DNA of 64,000 bases, from positions 25,930,332 to 25,994,331 of the forward strand of contig NW_024041151.1 of NCBI RefSeq assembly GCF_014851395.1, written 5' to 3'. Of the stretch, positions 12,672 to 24,963 are shown one piece after another. Each line of letters opens with the position of its first letter. Within the stretch, counting starts at the first letter, position 1. Position numbers and translations under genes: made by a program. The stretch comes from Micropterus salmoides (taxonomy: Eukaryota > Chordata > Actinopteri > Centrarchiformes > Centrarchidae). The notes below the pieces were generated by a model. The model was given only the letters and a program-made list of their open reading frames with translations. It was not told where the DNA came from and searched no databases.

Positions 12672-14036
12672 GTACAGGCCTATCATTTAGCTCACTGCCC
12701 CTGCCTAGTCAGATAATCTAAGCCAGACATCAATCGTGAATTGAGGTGGTATTGTAAAATCTGCACATTCAGATCACTGCCAGTCTCACTGCATGTTCTC
12801 GAGCTGATAGAGCCAATCTCCCTGATCTGGCTTTGTAGCCAGAAACCAGGCACCCAGAGCTCTGCAGCACCATGCATGACCAGAAATAGCTGCAGTATGC
12901 ATTTCCTTCCAACAATCCAAAAGCTTTTCACATGCACATCATGCACACGGCTAGAAAAGAAGACATTGTGGTTGCATGAGCACTTTTGTGCACATCTCAG
13001 AAGTCCTTTCCTCTTAATGAAGTTTCTGGAACACATACTCTGAAGAAAACCTGGTGACTCTTGGCTGTATTGCTGGTTATCTTGCTAGTTAACAAGATAC
13101 AACATGTAAATGATACAGTATTGGACCTGTTGGAAGCGGTCTTTTTCCTCCTTTGGTGGATTCTTACTGCTTCCAGTATTTGTGCTAAGCTAGGCTTCAC
13201 ACGCCCTGGCCCAGTCTCTTTACAGAACACACAGATGAAACTGATATTGTAACTGATAAGTAAGCATATTTCCCAAAGGTATAACTTTAAATGTATGTGT
13301 GTGCCCTGAAGCAGTTGATGTGATATGAAGAACAGTAAAAAAGCTGTCACATAAATGCTTTGAGTTGAAATGTCTCTGTAATGCTCAAGTGAAAGCCAAT
13401 ATTACAGGGGAATAAGCTGTGAGCAAGAGTCATGGCTATATTTCTAAAGCCAGCTCACAAGTAGGCCTAACATCTTCCTCAGAATTTATTGTGATCCGGA
13501 AACCCGCTCATAACACTCAAACATGATGGTTCATATTTCACCAAGTATGCTACATAAAAATACATGACAGCATCTTGCACTTTCCAAACATGTTAAGCAA
13601 CAGCATAAAGGTCTCAGCGACTAACATTCCAAGAAAGTAATTCACTAGCAGCATAAAAGCCGAAATTTACTGCTAGTAACGTTATACGCTAAGACATGCA
13701 ACACAAGCAGATTAGTGGGGCAGCAAAAGAGCAGACAGCAGTTAGCCTCTTACTGATATTGCTAAACACTTTACCAACATAGATAGCAACTGAGGTTCAC
13801 CTTGTTAGCACAAACAGACAACTTGTCTTAGAAAAGTGAAGCAGTGACTCGCTAAGGTCATACCTGTCCTACAACAGTTAGTCAGACTGCTGGTAACCTA
13901 GCTTGACAATTAAATGCTATACTGTGAGATGCTGCGATAGTATTAGCGTTACATATATTTACATCAAAATGTTTACAGCAGACTTTGTGAAAGAGTAACG
14001 ATCCACAACAATGATTTCAAACCCCAACAGGTCGAG
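9990..14036. other. Intergenic, no gene recognised
   Basis: Apart from a CA microsatellite at 12624-12669, I see no coding exon, RNA gene or clear mobile element. The open frames are short and of low complexity. Confidence 0.45.
12624..12669. repeat. (CA)n microsatellite, about 23 units
   Basis: Uninterrupted CA dinucleotide run of about 46 bp. Confidence 0.95.
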
Positions 14037-14200
14037 GCAAATGGCCGTCCAGCCTGAGTCGAGGTTCTGCTTAAGGTTCCTGCTAAAAAGGAGTTTTTCG
14101 TGGCCACTGTCGTCAAGTGCTCGCTCAAGGTGGGAATTATTGGGATTTTGTAAAATATATTATAAAGAGTATGGTCTAGACCTGCTCTATGAAAAGTGCA
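14037..14200 (+). repeat. Interspersed fish repeat, copy 1
   Basis: This stretch shares its order of blocks with 16366-16535: GAGT..GGTTC, a TTCCTG..AAGG block, CACTGTCGTCAAGTGCTCGCTCA, GGGAATT.TTGG, then TAAA.TATATTATAAAGAGTATGG. I recognise it as a dispersed teleost repeat. It is probably the 3' end of a non-LTR retrotransposon, but the family is not certain. Confidence 0.6.
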
Positions 14201-16194
14201 ATTAGACAATGTGATATCATGGGATGGCATATAAATAGCATGCCACTTTTAACATTTCGCCTGCCATGTAACGTGCGATTTAACAATGTTTAGTACCCAT
14301 AGACTGCACCAACACAAAGGAGGAAGCTGTGGTGTTAACCGGTCGACATGCATACAATCACTGACGTAGGTTTAGGCACACCCTGTGATGGTTAGGATAA
14401 GAGTAAGGGGCTTCGGAGGGCTGCCAACGCCTTTAACACTAAACGTAGCGAACATTATGTAGCTAACATTAGCTAAAGGCTACTCAAAACATCATGGTTT
14501 GGGTTACAATAACGACATGACTTAACTTGCAACTTACATAACTTACGTAACTTATGAAACCTGCGTAACTTCACTAAAATCATTAATCTTGTCTTTTGTT
14601 TGATTTTTGATTCACACAGCAACTGAACATTTTGGATGGGGTGGTAATATGTTTATTAGCCACCACTTTTCTGATTATTTATCCTACTGGTCTTTTTCCT
14701 GTGACAGGTGGCACACCATTTCTGCACAATATATGTCTGTACAGACTAATTGGTGTGAAATGACACGTGAAAAGCAAAAATTGTGATGGAATACCACGGG
14801 TAATTATCTGTGTGTTATTCATACACCATATGGTGATACCAGGCTTAATTAGATAACTTGGCTATATAAATATCATTGAATTGAAGTTCAGGGCTGTAGA
14901 TTATTTTTTCCACGCTATATCAATGAGAGAAGGTTAAATCTATCTATCTATCTATACACATTACAAATGTGACATGTCCTGGTCTGGGTGTAGCTTCTCT
15001 GAGGTATAAGTTCCTAAGGTAATCTTTGTGAAACAAATGTTATTGTAGCTAACCAAAATGATTTTGGCAAACAGCAACTGGGGTGCTCTCATCTCTCCTT
15101 CCTTTATCCCCTCTGCCTTTCTTTTAATTTCTCATCTGAGAGACCACAGGGTTGTAGCCGACATTTTGCTGATAGATAACAGCTCACAGTGCAGCCTGGT
15201 GCCAAGGTCTCCGGCTGCTCAGATGAATTCAATCCCTCACTGATCAGAGAAGTCGCCCTGCTCACTGAGACTACACCACCCATGGATCATCCTACACTGA
15301 GGTGGAAGGGAGAAGACATCTGAAGAGAAGAAGATGGAGAGGATATATTATCAACATTCAGACAGCCCATAGAGAAAGAAACAAAACAAACGGTCACACC
15401 TGCCTTTAGAATAAAACACACTAGGTCTCTTTCTTTTAAACATTTGAATATTAAGTTATTTTAGTAGCGTAATCAGTTTGGGTTTATTGTGTAACATATT
15501 ATCCAAATTAAATATTTAGGCCACTCATTCCCAATATGTTTTGGCTTATGACCTTTTATAACCAAGCAATGCCAACTCCTAACCTTCTAGAAGTGTTTTT
15601 GAACACTTTTTGCCTCTCATTCGAAATATTTCTTTAGTTCGGACTAAGAGTTGGGAGAGTCCCAGACACCACCTTTAAAGAGCAACATAAAGGTGCCCTG
15701 GAGAGACTATGGGGGGTAGGTCCGAGCCAATTTGATAAATAATGTTGTATGTGGTTCTCCTCAGCCTCTGTTCAGGTAGGACTCTCCCACTGCAACACTT
15801 GTCTTTGTAAAGAGAAAATGACAGGATAAAGTCGCTAACCTGCCTGTCATCTCGCACTGGGATGTTTCAGTGGATTTACCACAAAGGCTTGAATATGTGT
15901 GTACTCCGAATTTAGTTGGGGCTGGCTTAATCGCCTTCTCACAAACGAGTGACAGAAACACTCAAACCAGTCCAGACCGTTTGTTATCTTTTCTAAGAAG
16001 TCAGTCACAGATGGAGTGGATGTGCAAGGAGACAGTTACGCAGAACAGTGCCTGCAAACAGCGATTTCTCTGACACTTTAAAATGCTGCTGACATTTCAA
16101 CGTAATTGTTCGGTAAAATTTCTTGGGCCATTTGACATATTAGGCCTATTAATTTCGGTGGCTGAACATTCGGTACATCCCTAATTATGAATCC

Positions 16195-16219
16195 TATTAT
16201 TATTATTATTATTATTATC
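16195..16219. repeat. (ATT)n microsatellite
   Basis: An ATT trinucleotide run, followed by interrupted ATT-rich sequence to about 16260. Confidence 0.9.
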
Positions 16220-16365
16220 ATTATTATTACTATTGATATTTGTATTATTACCACTACCATTGCTATTATTTTTCATTTCTATGTTGAACTTGCATTGGAC
16301 TATACTGTGTGTTTTCCTTCCTTCAGCTCTCTCTCTTCCCCACGTTTAACTGGTTGAGGCCTTTG

Positions 16366-16535
16366 GCCATCCTCCCTGAGTCAAGTTTCGGTTCAAGGTT
16401 TCTGCCTCTGTCACCAAGTGCTTGCTCATGTTGGGAATTGGTTGGTCTCTGTAAATAATATTAAAAGATTACGGTGCTCTGTATGCATGTTATGATTTGG
16501 TGCTACATAAATAAAATTTTATTGAATTGAACATG
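16366..16535 (+). repeat. Interspersed fish repeat, copy 2
   Basis: Same family and orientation as 14037-14200. This copy keeps the 3' end, TAAATAAAATTTTATTGAATTGAA. The A/T-rich GAATTGAA tail fits the 3' terminus of a LINE-like element. The exact family is not determined. Confidence 0.6.
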
Positions 16536-18941
16536 GAAAGTGAAGCATTCATAAGACTTTTTCGACCCAATTTGTTGGCAAAAAGCTTACTGACAGCTGG
16601 TGAAAATCTGTCTAAATTCCCCCTAGGGCAACAATTAGTCCCGAAAACTTATTCTTCATATTCTTTCGGGAAAGAGATGCAGCTTGAAGCCTCAGGCTAA
16701 CTCTCAGAGCCAACCAACAGACTACTACTTCCAGCCAGTATCCCTCAAATTGTTCATACATAAACCTGAGAAACACCCAAATATAATTATGCACAGAAGA
16801 TTTAAAGAATGCTGGATTACATTTGAGTCTAAAGCATCTGGCTGTAGCAGTAAATCCCACACTGGTACCAGCTAAAAACCCTAATGGGATCAATGCAAAA
16901 TTATTCTGTGTAGATGTTCTTCTGTTGGTTGATTGGCATTCATTTTTTAATCAAATTTAAACAATGTATTTCACTATTGAGATCATGTCCATATTAACAT
17001 TTATTGAAAGCACATTCCTAAATAAAAGCCACACTATGAAAAAAAAACAAAATCAGAAAACAAGATGTTGGGAAGTTCCAAATTTAATGTCACCAGGGCC
17101 TTAATCACTGAGTCAAGTCAAGTCTCCTAGTAAAAATCAGGAGTGTCCTGGTTATGTTTTGTGCCTGTAAACATTGTATCCTGGCTTTCAGTAACCTGGA
17201 TAAGGCCTTAGCACGGTCCAATAGAAGCCAGGTACAGTGGCATGTTAACAGCTTATGCAGGTTTCGGAGCATTCTTTGTTGGCACAAAATAGAGTGACTG
17301 GGACTTTAAAACACGACTGCACACATACACATAACCAGGTTTCGCGTGTTCATGTAAACATTATTGGATCATCAAAGCCAGGATAACGCTCAAAACCAGG
17401 AAATGACACACTCCTTGAGGAAACAGAGGTTATGTTCTTGGTATTGTATGTGGGGTTTTGGGGGAGGGGAATCTTTCTCCACCAGTGTCTATTTCATACA
17501 CGCTTCTTACCATCGTACTGTTGCTATTTCATTATTAATGTAGTGTGGTAGCTAATTGGCTATATAAGAAAAGTATGTCCCCATTCTTAAAAGAGTACTC
17601 CACCACTTTAGCATTGCACGTCAGCCTTACAATGGACAGACAAAATGTATGCAGAGCCAGAGTTATCAACTTATCAGAAATATTCCACACATCCATCTTC
17701 CATGTCAAAACCTGGTGCCTACATTACCCACAATGCAACGTAACCACCTATGTTTTGGTTGGGGATATGAGTGGCCTTGAGGAGCTAGCCTCAAACAGAG
17801 AGGGGCGATCTGGTAAGATCTCACTTCTTTCGAACTCCACACCTCCAGATTTTCAAACTTGTAGTCTTCAGCCCAAACCGACACTGCCACAAAAGGTTTC
17901 ACACAGTTTTTTTTTGTTTGTTTGTTTGTTTTTTTACACATATGCAGTATTATGTTGTATTTAGTATTCCCCAACACATGTAAACAGACTTTATTCTGCT
18001 AAACTCTGACTGGTGAACTGTTTCTCTAACTGGTCTCCAACAGCTGTCAGTGGGCCCACTAGACCTACTGACCATCACTTACAAAGAAAAACTATACAGA
18101 GAATATAAAAATGTGGGAAATTAAAATAATGTGAAAACTTTACAATCAGTGGTTGGGTAACTAATCGAAAACTGCATTTTAAATCTGTAAATCAAACTCT
18201 CCAATTATGATATTTTCAGATCATAAGCTATATAACTAGAGCCTTATGCTTGTCATGTTTGTTAGTTCATCTTTATATGAAGTCAAAAATAGATTACATA
18301 TATTCATGTTACATGAAACATATGACAATTTCAGATATAAGATCACAGTTTTCACATTCTATACAGCTGAAATGTCTCTACTGTACTGTACTTATAAAGG
18401 CTCACTCTGCATGTTGCTGCACATGCAGACAGACTGTGCAATAAATGTCAGGAGGCTTTTTTTTAGACTGTAAAGTGGGATGCAGGGGGCAACACTGTCA
18501 CACACTTCACCAGCAGCTTGGACTATTATTATGGCCTCCTGTGTTATTATGTGGATTTCTATGTCAGTTTTTTTTTTTGCTCGAGCACAGCGGCAGTGAC
18601 TTCACCACAGCCCTGACTCAGTGAAATACACAGTACAGTTAGTCTTTTTATATATTGATCAGTGTTGATTTATTGATAAATATCACATTTTTAATGTGTA
18701 AACCCTCCACTCCTTCTTAAACACTATTAACTCATTAAATGTGTGTATGAGGACATGTTGCTGAACAAGCAAGCAACCTGCAAATCCTTTGCTAATTTGA
18801 ATGAAACAGCAATGACAGATGTCAATACTGTCTTGTCCTTTGGAAACAGTTTTGCACATGAGTCATGCTAGTCTGCAGGAGTTCTTAGGTAGAAACACAA
18901 CAAAGATTTTAAAAAGAAAAAAATGTATGAGGGGACTTCAT
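16536..18941. other. Intergenic, no gene recognised
   Basis: No supported coding exon or RNA gene. The longest open frame (17545-17964, plus) has no recognisable domain and contains dispersed-repeat-like text. Confidence 0.4.
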
Positions 18942-18993
18942 GCATATGCTGCTGGTGCAATACAATGCACTGTATTGCACCAGCAGCATATGC
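18942..18993. repeat. Perfect 23-bp inverted repeat with 6-nt loop
   Basis: The arm GCATATGCTGCTGGTGCAAT plus ACA (18942-18964) is followed by loop ATGCAC and then its exact reverse complement (18971-18993). After a small asymmetric bulge the stem can extend about 9 more pairs, including two G:U. GAGGGGACT on the left pairs with AGTCTTCTC on the right. The hairpin is intergenic between whrn and MAN1B1. It could be a small inverted transposon end, a hairpin RNA or chance; no family is recognised. Confidence 0.9.
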
Positions 18994-19254
18994 GAGTCTT
19001 CTCTTTTTAATGTTCATCATCATGCTTTTGTACCTGCTGCAAAGACTCTACGTGTGCACTCAATTTGAAGATGAGAAACATGTCCTGGTAGAGCACTGCT
19101 TTATGTATTAATGAGCAAGTGTAAGCCACTTTCATTATTTCATGTTTCTATTCTAGTGTAGACAGTGATGGATGGTTTCTGCTGCCCCCTGGTGTTGGAG
19201 TACTGACAATATCTAGTATTTAGACTTCAGTCAAAGGCAGCTGGGGTTGATGTT

Positions 19255-19858
19255 TTAGCATGTGATTGCTGAACATATCATTCCAAAACCATGGGCATTA
19301 ATCTGCTGCTACAACCACCTCCTCTCTCCTGGGAAGGCTTTCCACAAAGCTTCAGAAACTGGCTGCAGACAGCATTATTGAGGTCCAACACTGATTTTGG
19401 GTGATACGGTCTGGCTCACTGTTGGCATTCCAGTTCATCCCAAAGGTGTTGGGTGGGGTTGAGGTTAGGGCTCTGCTGACCAGTCAAGTTCCTCCCCACC
19501 AAACTGGGAAAACCATTTCTTTAAGGGCCTGGCTTTGTGCAGTAGGAGCATTGTCATGATGAAAATGAAAGGGCCTTCCCCAGAAAGTTTAAACACATTT
19601 GGAAGAAAGCTTTTGTCTAAAATATTGCTGTATAAATTTAGATTTCTTTTAATTGGAGATAAGGGGCTCCAAACCATTACAAACAGACCCCGACCAAGAG
19701 TACACAAAAGTTGCACACCATAGTTTATGTGATGCTGATGACATTCATGTGACAGCCACGGTTTGCTTTCTGAAGCCTCAATATGCTTCAAGAACTGCTT
19801 GTACAACCGTCTAAGAGTGTCTGAAACCCTTTCCATCAGGGTGGCATACAACAATTTT
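19255..19858 (-). pseudogene. Decayed Tc1-like transposase relic
   Basis: The minus strand retains blocks of a Tc1-family transposase. They include WSPLSPIKRNLN, ILDKSFLPNVFK, GEGPF, then HKARPLKKWF and GGEELDW. The catalytic HDNAP segment is present but shifted into another frame (FHHDNAP in the sequence), so the open frame 19465-19854 misreads it. Downstream, further transposase-end text is broken by stops. The copy is inactive. Confidence 0.75.
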
Positions 19859-20678
19859 TGTAACTTTCAAAAACAGAAACAGGCCAGCTGTGCACTGGCG
19901 TGAACGTACAGGCAGGGTTTGTTCCTTAACCATTTTTAACAAAAATACTTTGCCTTTGTATAAAAGAGTGCAGAACCATTAATGCCTTCAAGAAGAGACT
20001 GTCAGAAAGCACGCACTGTTACCAGCATTCGTACAATTCACTGTGTGGAGACTACAAAGACATACATAAAGATCTGGAAGGTCGAGGGGGTGCAGCCAGG
20101 AGGAGGTTACGACGTGGCTTTGTTTGAAGCATACTGAAGCTTTGAATCTTCTTCAGGCTCTTCTAAAGAAAAAAAACAACAACAATCTATTCAGAATAAG
20201 ATAAAGTCCAAAACAGTCATTGGAAAGCTTTATTTAAAAATTTGTTTGCAGAAAGAAAGTTTGAATTTGGTGAACACTGCAATAAGCCACAACTTGAGTT
20301 ACCAAGTGCTCAATCAGTCATCTGTACAGTGAATGTGGATTTGATAAATGGCAGATAAGACACTTTTGCATACAAAACACCATGAAAATGTACAGACAAA
20401 AACGAGAAACTGCTAAATCTGTGTCAGCTCTCAAAACTGAACTCATTAGTTTTTATATAAAAGCTGCAACTGAATAATTACCAAAATTAACATAAATACC
20501 CTGGATGTCAGCATGTCTTCAAAATATGCAGAAGGGTTATTGACTCGAGACTCGCTGTGTCAAGATGTTTTTTCTAGCATGGCTCAATTAATCAATTGTA
20601 CCAGCAAAAACAATATTGATCCATGTCTTTGGTCCCTGACCCAGGGTCAAAGTCAATGAAGCAGGAACCCCCGCAGGC

Positions 20679-20715
20679 ACTATTTTACATGTCTGCCATA
20701 TCCATGTAAAATAGT
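20679..20715. repeat. 13-bp inverted repeat
   Basis: ACTATTTTACATG (20679-20691) and its exact reverse complement CATGTAAAATAGT (20703-20715) are separated by 11 nt. On either strand it could form a hairpin. If the MAN1B1 3' UTR extends this far, it would be in the transcript. Confidence 0.85.
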
Positions 20716-22375
20716 AGAGTTGTCATTTTGCTATGGCTTGGATTCAGTAATAATCACATTAATAATAATTGCCATAATCATCACAAGTGGAAGATTCGGC
20801 CAATCAGCTAATACAAGAGTTGAATAGGACAAAATGCTTTGTACAGTAACACATACTGTATTTTTAAAGCCTACACCCTCCATGTGTTTAAAAAAGATTT
20901 CGCAATCCAACCTCAAGAATCAATTTGACTACTTTTACATTTATTTATATATCAAAAAAGGGATTATACTGCTCAATTTCCTTTAAAAAAAACACTTTAA
21001 TGTCAAAGAATCAGCCGTGAAATAATTAGAAAAAGAAATGACAAAGCAGAGTGAATTTAAACATCTTCTGTGGGAGCTGACCGTGGAGCTAAATTAGTTA
21101 TTTCTGGTCTTATCATTCTGGCTACAGTCAGTCTCTGAACACAAAACACTGATCAGGAATAACTGACATGAAGGCTGTTTTCTGCCACAGATAACAGAGG
21201 TAATTATATGGAGAGAGCACAGTATCTGACCAATGTAAAGACCCAGACATTCACTGCATTTTTATTTCTACAGCACTGTTATTAAATGTAGTGGAATCTT
21301 TTCTGGTGATTTTTGTGTTGACATCACAGATTCCATATCCTCTGTGGATACAGAACATAGTTCTAGTACAAAAACAAAGCTGCTTTTTTTTTTATCATAT
21401 AAATTCTGCCTCCACATACTGTCCTGCTGCAGTAAATATTGACTAGATCACAAAGTTGGTATTAATTCGCCACTGAACATAGTCCCTAATAAATCTTCTA
21501 TTTCCTCCTGTTTGAGTAACATTTGTTAAAAACTATATATTAATGAGCATTATTGAAGATCCTCAGGTGGAGATGGGGAAGTTGAACACATAGGTCTGTC
21601 AACTAAAAATATAGAATAACACCTGCCCTAACCTTTAAAGTGTGAAACATTTCTGGCTGATATAGTTGTGTATAAATTGAGAATATTACACTTGCCAAAT
21701 CAAACTCACTTTGGTAAAGAGGTATGGCTGATTTCCACAGTGTGATTCAATTTGGTTTTCTCATCTAATGCGTTTTTATCTGGTGATGGGATGGCTTTAG
21801 CTTTTACTGGAATTTCTAATTAAGCATCTGCAGCCACTTTCAGAGATGGACTTCAGTCTGTAAATATGGTGGCAATTTTACAAGGCAGCAATGTATTTAA
21901 AAAGTACCCAGAGTTGTTTTTCTGTGAAAGTCACACAAACCACCCACACTAGATGTTAGGACCTTTGGTTTGAATGTGGTCATACAAACACTCAGGCTAA
22001 TAGATAAACTTTTAAATGCATTTGTGGCTCCACCGTCCTAAGATAGCACTGTAATAAATCTTATTTAATCATTGTATGCACCAGGAAAGATTAATAAATT
22101 AGCTTAATAAACCATTAAACATTGTGAATGAACCAATTTCAAGTTGTAATACAGATGTCCTCACAAAAAAGCTTTTTCAATTTCATTTTTCCCCCTTGTG
22201 GTAAGAAAAATCACTCAATTATCAGACATCAGTCTACATAAACTGTCATTAATGCCAGATGCTTACAGGATTGAACTCCAGCAAAACAAATTACCCACAG
22301 CATGTGAGCGAATATAGAAATTAAACAGGAGTCAGACCTTATGTCTTGTCACATTTATCCACGCTAACAACATGG

Positions 22376-22592
22376 CTCTATGGGCAGCAACGTCGGCCTG
22401 TGGGTCAGTAGGTTGACCACTTTTGTCCTGATTGAAATTTCTCAAAAACTATTTGATGGGTAGCCACAATATTCTATAGAGACATGCATGGTCTCCAGAA
22501 GATATATCGTAATGACTTTGGTGATCCCCTGACCTTTCATCTAGCGCCACCATGAGGTTCCCATTTGGACGGATTGCCATGAAAAATACAAA
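22376..22592. repeat. Interspersed fish repeat
   Basis: The stretch carries blocks such as CTCAAAAACTATTTGATGGG, a TTTGGTGATCCCCTGACCTTT block and AGCGCCACCATGAGGTTC. I recognise these from a repeat widespread in teleost genomes. A related copy in reverse orientation lies at about 59720-59960. The class is uncertain. Confidence 0.55.
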
Positions 22593-24210
22593 AACAACCA
22601 CTGTAAAAAGTAGTGTCAAAACAAAAAGTTACCTTCTTAAAGCAGAAACTTTTTTTGACAAGATGGCATATAGAATGTTAAAACCAGAAAGGGCTCAGTA
22701 ATCAGCAGACACAGGTTGGATTCAGTAGACAAGTTAGAAACAACTCACACAAAATATTTACACCCATATTCTTTTGTCATCCACCCAACCAAAGCAAAAA
22801 TACATAAAGACATAAGTCTAACTTTCACTCATAGCACTTCACAAATTCACACCACTGATACAGCAGCAATAAAAATAACAGAAACCACTGTAGCATAATA
22901 TACATTTCAATAGGCACAGCAGAGCATTGGCAAATGTAGTGCACATTCAAAGATGTGGGTCAGTATATGGCTGTCTGGTAGAAGTTCATTAACAAAATGA
23001 AACTGTTAAAACATGAAATTGACAGTCTGTTTTAAACCACTGACGGCAGAAAAACCGATCCAAAATGATCCAGAATCGAAAGTGATTGTAGAATAACAAT
23101 GTGGATCCTGCCATCTTCAAAGCAGCACCTACAGTACCCCGGATAGGTCCTTCAGATTGATTTGTCAACGTTAAGAGTATGGAAAACAAGAGCTCCCACA
23201 CTGCTCTACATCACATTTGACGGGGAGTCAGGGATTGCTTAGCAGCAATGAATCAAACTCCTTCAAGTATGAAGAAAACAATTCAACAAACTTCATTTCT
23301 TAAGCAAGTCGCCTGTGAAAAGAGGATGAATGAACAGCTGCGAGTATATTGTCCCTGACGCAGGAAATGGTAATGTACTGAGTTAGTTATTTTGATCAAA
23401 CTTCAAAGCAACTGCAAATTTTAAGACTGCATGGCAGCCTTGATTTATTCCCCTTCATATAATGGAATGTGCAGTGTGAATACAATATCAAATTTAATCC
23501 AAACCAGAATGAGCCGAAAAAAAAAAAAATCTAAAAACACAGATGTATACATTCATCAATACAACAAAATGTCATTATGTGTCCAGCTCAAACTGAAAAT
23601 CATTAAGGACTTATTCATTCATTAGACCTTTATAAATGTTTTACTTTCAAACCTTTTCGCCATATAAGCATGACTTAAACCCAAGACTATTCTGTCACAG
23701 TCACACTACGGGAATCCCAGTAACAACAATCACATTTCCCTTAAAAGACAAACAAACAAAAAAAAAACAGGTGTGAACGTGCAGTAAGCATCATCTTTAA
23801 CTTTTTAAACTTTCAGTATTTAAAGAATCAGTGCTACATGTGCTACAGTGATGTCCAATAAGTAATGCTTTAAGTTAATGTAAGTGCAATGCATTCTGGG
23901 GCTTCACAGTTCCTTAACCATCTTTGTGACAGTGTTTTAGTGGTGGTCTCAAAAGAAGACAACCTTCATCGGGTAAAATCTATTTTTGCCAGAAAATCGC
24001 AGTCTGAAAAAGTTGCAATAGGAATCTATTGAGCCACCTGGAAGATTGACTCAACAGATAGCAGGGAAAAAAAAGGGGTTTGGGACGGAGTAAAGACAGG
24101 CATCCACACACCAAACAGGCTTAGATGTATTATACATCACAAATAAAAGTTTTTTTGTAACTGCAGTTGTATACTTGGTGGATTATGGCTAGTTTGCTAG
24201 TCATAAAGTC

Positions 24211-24216
24211 TTTATT
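24211..24216 (-). terminator. man1b1: Candidate poly(A) signal for MAN1B1
   Basis: The minus strand reads AATAAA about 750 nt past the MAN1B1 stop codon. Other AATAAA motifs occur further downstream, so this is only the first good candidate. Confidence 0.3.
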
Positions 24217-24963
24217 TCATTATATACACGCACGTTAGGTTTTAGGAATAGTCGGCATTTGTTTTTTTAGCAAGGCACTAGCTTCAGAACTGAAACTGGT
24301 CCCTGAACACTGCACTGCAGTTGCCCACTGCTCCTTAACACAGACATCCCAAAACGGATTTAAAAAAAAAAACAACTTCTTTTGTGCCATTTTTATACTA
24401 GAACAAGTGCGCTGCGTGTTGCCAAAGTAAAGACTTTTAGAAATAATACTCCACCACAAGAGCAATCTGTTTAAATATAATTTAGCTGAACATGCACCAC
24501 AGATTTCCTTTGTTGGCTACTGCACCTTCAAACATCTGACTGAATTTGTGAACTCCTCACCTCACATGGCAAAGAGAAACTCAGGAATGGCATGATTGTT
24601 GTTACCACATACATACAAGAATTATTCCACTCACCAATTAATAAAGCCCTCACACTTGGATCTTTTTTCTTGTCTCCGGTCAGAATAGATATTTAAAAAG
24701 TTTTTTACATTAGAGACCAGCTCCAACACAAACCTTTTCCTTAGGAAAAATAAAGAAAAGGGAGAAAAATAACAACAAAATAAAGTCCTCCACAAAGACA
24801 CGTATAAAAAAGGTACAGGTGGACGGCACAGATCTGCTTTACTGCTCAACACAGCAGTCCGACGTGGACGGTTGCTTAAGAGACGCGCCTAATGAGCGGC
24901 AATAACAGTCTTACACACGACTCTGTGGGCCTGATCTCTTCAGATATCTCCTGTGTGCTGACA

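Larger units (their letters stand above)
19900..24963. other. MAN1B1 3' flank, possibly partly 3' UTR
   Basis: This region follows the MAN1B1 stop codon (24964-24966, minus strand). It is AT-rich and has few repeats apart from an inverted repeat at 20679-20715 and a dispersed repeat near 22376. Several minus-strand AATAAA motifs occur, so the extent of the 3' UTR is not decided. No further coding exon is seen. Confidence 0.4.
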
